A DNA stretch of 46,950 bases from Oscillospiraceae bacterium (lineage in GTDB: Bacteria; Bacillota; Clostridia; Oscillospirales; UBA929): assembly GCA_031265355.1 (NCBI GenBank), contig JAISCT010000056.1:1-46950 (forward strand). Reading direction: 5' to 3'. Positions within the stretch are counted from its first letter, which is position 1; each line of letters begins with the position of its first letter. The translations under genes were made by a program, and so were the position numbers. Below the pieces are notes generated by a model. The model saw only the letters and a list, made by a program, of their open reading frames with translations. It ran no database searches and was not told where the DNA came from. Below, piece after piece: positions 42,735 to 46,950 of this stretch.

Positions 42735-43265
42735 ATGGAGCACAGTACATTTGATTTATCGGGGATGTTGTCTATGATGTATGTCAAGACAAAGCGCGAC
42801 GGCGGTTTTGTGCTGCTCAGATACGACCAGATACGCTCCGATTTTATGCAGCCGCTCGTGCGCGAGTGCCGCGGTGTCATACTCGACGAGTCCGACGAAT
42901 ACCGCCCTGTGTGCGTGCCGTTCTTCAAGTTCGGCAACTACGGCGAAAGCTATGTGCCGGACATTGACTGGTCGTCCGCCGTCGTGCAGGAGGAATTTCT
43001 TTCATATTTCCCGGAATACAGCGGTGTATTTGGCAAGCTCACGGACAAAATCGCGGCGTTCGCGGAGCGGCAGGACAAGTTGTTTGCGGAGATTGCGGCG
43101 GTGAAGTACGAGACGCGCAAAGACCTCGCGGCGGTCGTCACAAAGACCGAATGCCCGGCATGTCTGTTTGCGTTGCTCGACAGCAAAGAACAGCGCGCGC
43201 GGGACTGGCTGATGTCGCGTTCGGCGGACAAAATACTGCAAATGCTCGGCTTGGCGGCGGAATGA
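42735..43265 (+). CDS. internally deleted RNA ligase (Rnl1-like), probably inactive
   Basis: The 176-residue frame has the N-terminal part of T4 Rnl1-type RNA ligases (VLLRYDQIRSDFMQPLVREC, RGVILDESDEYRPVCV, FKFGNYGESY) up to DIDWSSAVVQE. In the family the nucleotidyl-transfer lysine motif KxDGS follows directly. Here the chain jumps to EFLSYFPEYSGVFGKLTDKI and a helical C-terminal region (CLFALLDSKEQRARDWL). The catalytic core of perhaps 150-200 residues is therefore missing in frame. No ribosome binding site is visible before ATG 42735, and a stop from the MITE end lies just upstream. It is best seen as a remnant. Complete members repair or join RNA, including cleaved tRNA. Confidence 0.65.
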   Translation: MEHSTFDLSGMLSMMYVKTKRDGGFVLLRYDQIRSDFMQPLVRECRGVILDESDEYRPVCVPFFKFGNYGESYVPDIDWSSAVVQEEFLSYFPEYSGVFGKLTDKIAAFAERQDKLFAEIAAVKYETRKDLAAVVTKTECPACLFALLDSKEQRARDWLMSRSADKILQMLGLAAE

Positions 43266-43283
43266 TAGCGCGCTATGCTCCTG

Positions 43284-43334
43284 CTATCCCCAAAACGGAT
43301 CGTTTTCTTTCAGGAGGAAAGCCGGACCGTTCAT
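43284..43334 (-). CDS. 16-residue open frame with a strong ribosome binding site
   Basis: MNGPAFLLKENDPFWG is preceded by GGGAGG 8 nt upstream. It may be the surviving start of a lost gene or a chance frame. It follows ybaK on the same strand. Confidence 0.25.
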   Translation of the reverse strand: MNGPAFLLKENDPFWG

Positions 43335-43405
43335 GGTCGTTTCCTCCCAAAGAACGCAGGCGTCACGTCGTTGCAGACGACGGCAAAGGACATAGCGTTC
43401 GCCTC

Positions 43406-43873
43406 CTAGAACAAGTCGCAGAAGACGGCGCCGGTCAGTTTTGCGAGATCGTCGGGCGCGAGCTCGACCTGCAAACCGACACGGCCGCCGCTGACGTGGA
43501 TGGTATCGTACCATTGCGCGGTTTCGTCAATGAAGGTCGGGAACTGTTTCTTCATTCCAACCGGCGAACAGCCCCCGTGGACATAGCCTGTCTTTGGCTC
43601 AAGCGCCCGTGACTTGATCATCTCGATGTACTTGTCGCCCGCTGCTTGAGCCGCTTTTTTGAGGTCGAGTTCCACCGTACTTGGTATGACGAACACATGT
43701 AAGCCTGTGTGTTTCCCCTCTGTAACGAGCGTCTTAAAGACGTGCTCCGGCTCCTGGCTAATCTTCGCGGCGACCGCAACGCCGGAGATTTTGCCGTCGG
43801 ATACGTCGTATTCACGCACGGTGAAGGCAATGTTTGCGGCTTCCAGTATGCGGATTGCGTTTGTTTTGGTCAT
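43406..43873 (-). CDS. ybaK: Cys-tRNA(Pro)/Cys-tRNA(Cys) deacylase, YbaK family
   Basis: A 155-residue cytoplasmic protein matching the YbaK/EbsC family in length and pattern: KTNAIRILEAANIAF at the N-terminus, HVFKTLV, VFVIPSTVELDLKKAA, the GYVHGGCSPVGMKK substrate-loop motif, and the end VELAPDDLAKLTGAVFCDL. The enzyme clears mischarged Cys-tRNA(Pro). ATG at 43873 follows AGGGG. It lies 24 bp after the recombinase stop on the same strand, but the two have no known functional link. Confidence 0.93.
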   Translation of the reverse strand: MTKTNAIRILEAANIAFTVREYDVSDGKISGVAVAAKISQEPEHVFKTLVTEGKHTGLHVFVIPSTVELDLKKAAQAAGDKYIEMIKSRALEPKTGYVHGGCSPVGMKKQFPTFIDETAQWYDTIHVSGGRVGLQVELAPDDLAKLTGAVFCDLF

Positions 43874-43897
43874 AGTGGATACCCCTGTGTGGTGACG

Positions 43898-44530
43898 TCA
43901 GCCGGTGCCGATGGCTTGGAGAAATTTCAGTTTGTCCTGTTTGCGCCAGGACTCCGTTTTTTCGTAGAGCGTGCGTCGGCTGATCCCGCACAGGGCGGTG
44001 ATTTCCCGTGTGGTCAATTCGCCGACGCGCCATCGTCGGTACAAGGTCTCGAAATCCTCCGGCATCTGCGCCGGCGTCCGCCCAAACAGGATACCGCGCG
44101 ATCTGGCGGCGGCGATACCCTCGGCCTGACGCTGGCGCAGGGTGTCGCGCTCCAACTGGGCAAAGAAAGACATGATCTGCAGCGTAAGATCCGAGATAAA
44201 CGTGCCAAGCAGGTCCTTGCAGTAAGTGGTGTCGAGAAGCGGCATGTCGAGCACCTTGATGTCCACCCTCTTGTCCTTGGTGAGAATACGCCACTGTTCG
44301 ATGATCTCTGCGTAGTTGCGTCCCAGCCGGTCGATGGATTTCAGATACAGCATGTCCCCCGGTCGCAGGCGTCTGACCATGCACCGGTAGGCCGGTCGTT
44401 TGAAATCTTTGCCGGACTGCTTGTCCATGTACAGGTTCTGCGCCGGAATGTCAAAGGGGGCCAGCGCGAGAAGCTGGCGGTCCTCATTTTGTTCCTGCGT
44501 AGACACCCGCACATAGGCGAAGACTTTCAT
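43898..44530 (-). CDS. serine recombinase, resolvase/invertase family
   Basis: A 210-residue recombinase. The N-terminal catalytic domain has the nucleophile Ser in FAYVRVSTQEQNEDRQ (residue about 9), the conserved QSGKDFKRPAYRCM and YLKSIDRLGRNY, and the long E-helix DLTLQIMSFFAQLERDTL. The C-terminus (GELTTREITALCGISRRTLY) is a helix-turn-helix for site binding. The size fits small resolvases or invertases, not large integrases. Substrate sites are not identified. ATG at 44530 follows GGGAGGAAG. The promoter contains a palindrome that could be a self-regulatory site. Confidence 0.92.
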   Translation of the reverse strand: MKVFAYVRVSTQEQNEDRQLLALAPFDIPAQNLYMDKQSGKDFKRPAYRCMVRRLRPGDMLYLKSIDRLGRNYAEIIEQWRILTKDKRVDIKVLDMPLLDTTYCKDLLGTFISDLTLQIMSFFAQLERDTLRQRQAEGIAAARSRGILFGRTPAQMPEDFETLYRRWRVGELTTREITALCGISRRTLYEKTESWRKQDKLKFLQAIGTG

Positions 44531-44562
44531 ATGCACTTCCTCCCTCCCTGGATGTGTTTGAC

Positions 44563-44611
44563 AGACATCCATGTCTCAAAGAAATTATACGGGAGACGGA
44601 GGCATTTGCAA
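44563..44611 (-). promoter_or_regulatory. recombinase promoter with AGACATCCATGTCT palindrome
   Basis: Minus strand: TTGCAA (+ 44606-44611), 16-bp spacer, TATAAT (+ 44584-44589). The palindrome AGACATCCATGTCT (44563-44576) lies at the transcription start. It differs by one base from the palindrome in the GH2 promoter at 12633-12646. Confidence 0.6.
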
Positions 44612-44692
44612 AGTCTGTTTTTTCAGGTGAGGAGAGCCGACGCCGCCTGCAAAACGGTGGAGAAGCACAGAGCGTCCGCGCGTATGTGCGGA

Positions 44693-44731
44693 TCTGCCTG
44701 CTCACCCGCAGACACGGGGGGAGCAGGCAGA
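44693..44731 (-). terminator. 11-bp hairpin downstream of the macrodomain gene
   Basis: TCTGCCTGCTC (44693-44703) pairs exactly with 44721-44731 across a 17-nt loop. It has no clear T-tract. Confidence 0.4.
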
Positions 44732-44743
44732 CCATTCACGAGC

Positions 44744-45214
44744 TTATCCCTTCTCAAAGAGCACAAGCGTCACGTCGATGTCGTGGCTGCTGACGAAGTC
44801 CTGAATCGCGGCGCCGGCAACGCGGAGCGCATCCTCTTTCGGGTAGCCGTAAGCACCGCTCGAAATCAACGGAAACGCGATGCTCTTACACTGGTTTTCC
44901 ACGGCCAGCCGGAGCGAATTTGTGTATGCCGCGCGGAGCAGTTGTTCGTTTTGTTCGGCGCTCCAGTGGCGGTACACGGGCCCCGCTGCGTGTATGACGT
45001 ACTTTGCGGGCAGATTGAAACCGGGCGTGATGACCGCTTCGCCAGTTTTTATCGGCGCGAGCTTGTCACACGCGGCCTGGAGCTTCCGCGCTCCCGCCGC
45101 GTTGAAGATGGCGCCGCACACGCCGCTGCCTCTCGCAAGGTCGGTATTTGCGGCGTTAACGATGGCGTCCACATACAATTTCGTGATATCGTTGAAGATG
45201 ATGGAAATGGACAT
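44744..45214 (-). CDS. macrodomain protein, O-acetyl-ADP-ribose deacetylase-like
   Basis: A 156-residue single macrodomain. Motifs: IIFNDITKL at the start, VDAIVNAANTDLARGSGVCG (ADP-ribose-binding loop with catalytic Asn), GEAVITPGFNLPAKYVIHA and the second loop FPLISSGAYGYPKEDA. Family members remove acetyl or ADP-ribose groups. ATG at 45214 follows GGGGGG; the longer frame upstream lacks a site and would cover the promoter. It is monocistronic. Confidence 0.9.
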   Translation of the reverse strand: MSISIIFNDITKLYVDAIVNAANTDLARGSGVCGAIFNAAGARKLQAACDKLAPIKTGEAVITPGFNLPAKYVIHAAGPVYRHWSAEQNEQLLRAAYTNSLRLAVENQCKSIAFPLISSGAYGYPKEDALRVAGAAIQDFVSSHDIDVTLVLFEKG

Positions 45215-45248
45215 GACGTTCGCCCCCCAGATTGAGTATACCCTGCAT

Positions 45249-45277
45249 AGTATAGCACGCATGCAATCATCTTGCAA
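45249..45277 (-). promoter_or_regulatory. promoter of the macrodomain gene
   Basis: Minus strand: TTGCAA (+ 45272-45277), 17-bp spacer, TATACT (+ 45249-45254). Confidence 0.6.
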
Positions 45278-45335
45278 CAAATTTTGTAAATCCCGAGTAT
45301 CAGTCATCAAGCCGTGGACGCTTGCCGTTTTTGCT

Positions 45336-45803
45336 CTATATCTGTCTTTTCATAGCTTGTACGAATTGGCGCAAGTCCACATCTTCCGAGCCGACGCTGG
45401 CGATTTCTACAAACACGCCGCCTGTTACAAACATTATCGACGCCAATCCTTCATTCTCCGACGCAAAACCTATGTCAACAGGCAACTCGTCCTGCTCCCA
45501 TCTTGGGATGTTGGGATTGGCACAGTCCGCGAGCCGCCTGATCAGCGCGTCTTTCGCCTCGCTAAACGATTCGGTATTGACGACGCGGATTCGGACGCGG
45601 GCGTCGCCATTCTTATCGCTCGCATAAAAATCCTCGTAAGAGCGCGGAGCGCCGATGGAAGCGCGGCGAACCGACGTAAATCCGGGGAAGGCGGTTTTAT
45701 CTACCATCAAGGCGCGCTTCGTTTCCGCTCCGCGGCGGCTTTCTTTCGGCCATCCCGCAAAGGCGTAGCGTTCCATCGCGTCGCCCAAAAAATCATCGGC
45801 CAT
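45336..45803 (-). CDS. hypothetical protein
   Basis: A 155-residue soluble protein with no signal peptide or membrane helix, and no family I recognise. The N-terminal half is charged (GWPKESRRGAETKRALMVDK); the C-terminal half alternates hydrophobic residues (GLASIMFVTGGVFVEIASVG) as in a beta-sheet domain. ATG at 45803 follows a G-rich site (GGGGGCGGG). It begins 11 bp after the stop of the truncated transglutaminase-like gene, so both were probably one operon before the IS insertion, which would have cut this gene off from its promoter. Confidence 0.65.
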   Translation of the reverse strand: MADDFLGDAMERYAFAGWPKESRRGAETKRALMVDKTAFPGFTSVRRASIGAPRSYEDFYASDKNGDARVRIRVVNTESFSEAKDALIRRLADCANPNIPRWEQDELPVDIGFASENEGLASIMFVTGGVFVEIASVGSEDVDLRQFVQAMKRQI

Positions 45804-45814
45804 ATTCCCGCCCC

Positions 45815-46327
45815 CTATATCACCGTTTTATAGATGTTATTAAAATTGCTGTTGTAATCCAAGCTGTATTTGCATTTCTTCACGCCTTCGTCATCATTGG
45901 TCGCCAAGTGTTCCCGGTACGATTCGCACAGCGGAATTTCCCGCCCCGCCGCGATGGGATCGCTGAATTTCGAGAAAATCATGCCTGCCGGCAGCAGCTT
46001 GATTTCCGAGCCGGCGATGCCGGGGGCTTCGGAACCATCCAGATGAAGGCAGGCGTCGTAAACGCGATAATTGTTTTCCTTCGGGACAAGGGCGGTTTCG
46101 GTGTCCAGCGGCTCGGACACGCTCACCTCATGGTAGCTGAAACTGCCATTAAACGGCGGTTTCCATACGTCGTAGCCAATCGCTATGATCGGATTGCAGG
46201 CAAACCCGCTGCCCATCCTTTTCTCGCTTACCCGGCAGCCGAGCGCGCCTGCGAATGTGGCCACGATGGTGGCGCAGTCCATGCAGTTCACAATACTGCT
46301 CCCGGCTTTATTTAACAAGCGGCTGGT
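45815..46327 (-). pseudogene. transglutaminase-like gene truncated by an IS element
   Basis: About 170 codons of a C-terminal region remain. NCMDCATIVATFAGALGC, then FSYHEVSV and VYDACLHLDG give the Cys-His-Asp order and spacing of transglutaminase-like (papain-fold) domains. The frame continues upstream, but those codons come from the left end of the IS200-type element, beginning near 46327. The native start and N-terminal part are absent from the window. Function is unknown. Confidence 0.65.
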
Positions 46328-46950
46328 AAAAACCACGGACTTCAGTCCGTAAATTCTTTCAGAACTTGTAGACACTTTAGTGTCATCTGGTATAATGGAA
46401 GCGGGGTGACGCCGGTGGAATACAGGAAGGGCAGTCATACAGTGTATGATATAGAGTACCACGTGGTATGGACAACAAAGTACAGGTACAAGATTTTGCA
46501 TGGGAAAGTAGCTGAACGGTTGAGGGAAGTACTGCGACAAGGATGCCGGACACATGGGATAACAATCGTACGAGGGAGCATAGGGAAAGACCATGTACAT
46601 ATGTTGCTATCCTGCCCGCCGACCTTAGCGCCCAGCAAAATTATGCAGTTACTGAAAGGACGAAGCTCCAAGATCATGCAGGAAGAGTTTGAAGAACTGC
46701 GGAAACGATATTGGGGGCAACATCTTTGGGCAACAGGGTATTTTTGCCGGACGGTGGGAGCGGTGACGGAGGAAATGATCAAGGAATATATAGAGAAGCA
46801 ACAAGATGAGGGAAAAGAGACATTTAAGATAACGGAATAATGCTTCAGCATAAAAAGCCTTACAGTGCGATATTTCAACTGGCTTTAGCCTGAAAATACG
46901 ACTTTCAGTCGTTTACCATCCCCTGCACTTCAGTGCAGGTGTGGTTGAGT
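46325..46950 (+). mobile_element. IS200/IS605-family element (IS200 type, transposase only)
   Basis: The left end has the hairpin ACGGACTTCAGTCCGT (46335-46350). The right end has ACGACTTTCAGTCGT (46898-46912) and CCTGCACTTCAGTGCAGG (46922-46939). The hairpins share a CTTCAG or CTTTCAG tip, as expected for single-strand transposition. There are no long terminal inverted repeats and no tnpB. The right end may lie at or just beyond the window edge. Confidence 0.85.
46406..46840 (+). CDS. tnpA: IS200-type transposase (Y1 HUH, TnpA)
   Basis: A 144-residue Y1 transposase. The HUH motif is in IGKDHVHMLLSCPP (His-Val-His). The catalytic Tyr is in EEMIKEYIEKQQ near the C-terminus. IEYHVVWTTKYRYKIL is the usual N-terminal pattern. 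Length is normal. The start is GTG at 46406, or the GTG three codons later. A TATAAT at 46391 and the palindrome GACACTTTAGTGTC just upstream form the probable promoter. The enzyme transposes single-stranded DNA using the terminal hairpins. It appears intact, so the element may be active. Confidence 0.93.
   Translation: MTPVEYRKGSHTVYDIEYHVVWTTKYRYKILHGKVAERLREVLRQGCRTHGITIVRGSIGKDHVHMLLSCPPTLAPSKIMQLLKGRSSKIMQEEFEELRKRYWGQHLWATGYFCRTVGAVTEEMIKEYIEKQQDEGKETFKITE

Noticed and set aside
43898..44530. Phage or ICE integrase with attachment sites
   Set aside because: The protein is a small resolvase/invertase type. No phage or conjugation genes and no convincing attachment repeats were found.

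Overview
The window looks like a chromosomal segment of an anaerobic, polysaccharide-degrading member of the Bacillota (class Clostridia, perhaps Oscillospirales). The reasons are sigma-A-type promoters, strong AGGAGG ribosome binding sites, S-layer homology (SLH) anchors, dockerin and cohesin modules, and large multi-domain secreted glycoside hydrolases. This placement rests on gene style only. It has not been tested by rRNA phylogeny.

Layout. 1-1430: the 3' end of an rRNA operon (23S end, tRNA-Lys, tRNA-Glu, 5S, tRNA-Asn, tRNA with CAT anticodon), with two tRNAs lying between 23S and 5S. 1.5-4.1 kb: an AAA/DUF4143 ATPase, a small lipoprotein and a decayed copy of an HTH-kinase gene. 4.1-12.6 kb (minus): a secreted GH43 protein and a secreted GH2 protein, separated by a truncated copy of a palindromic mobile element. 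12.6-12.9 kb: a divergent control region with four 21-bp direct repeats. 12.9-16.8 kb (plus): a sugar operon of fucose-isomerase-like protein, FGGY kinase and Gfo/Idh/MocA oxidoreductase. 16.8-20.4 kb: an intact HTH-HipA-like kinase fusion with an operator-like promoter, and tex. 20.5-27.5 kb (minus): a likely surface operon transcribed from an operator-flanked promoter. It encodes a trigger-factor-like lipoprotein, a second lipoprotein, a membrane-anchored cohesin protein, a cohesin-SLH protein and a GH3 enzyme ending in a cohesin-like module plus a dockerin. 27.6-41.8 kb (plus): a GH78 rhamnosidase, a 5'-truncated GH106, a full GH106, and a second cohesin-like/SLH protein. Both GH106 proteins end in cohesin-like plus dockerin modules. 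41.8-46.95 kb: a small-gene, mobile-element-rich tail with a MITE, a gutted RNA ligase, YbaK, a serine recombinase, a macrodomain protein, a transglutaminase-like gene cut by an IS200-type element, and its transposase.

How it fits together. The main story is a compact, cellulosome-like surface system directed at rhamnose-containing glycans (GH78, two GH106, GH3, with GH2 and GH43 as free secreted partners). Three enzymes carry their own cohesin-like module directly before a C-terminal dockerin. Three separate anchor proteins display a cohesin or cohesin-like domain on the cell surface (two by SLH, one by a C-terminal membrane helix). An enzyme could therefore both dock onto the surface and offer a dock to the next enzyme, giving chains without a classical multi-cohesin scaffoldin. 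The modules are read from sequence. The chaining is inference.
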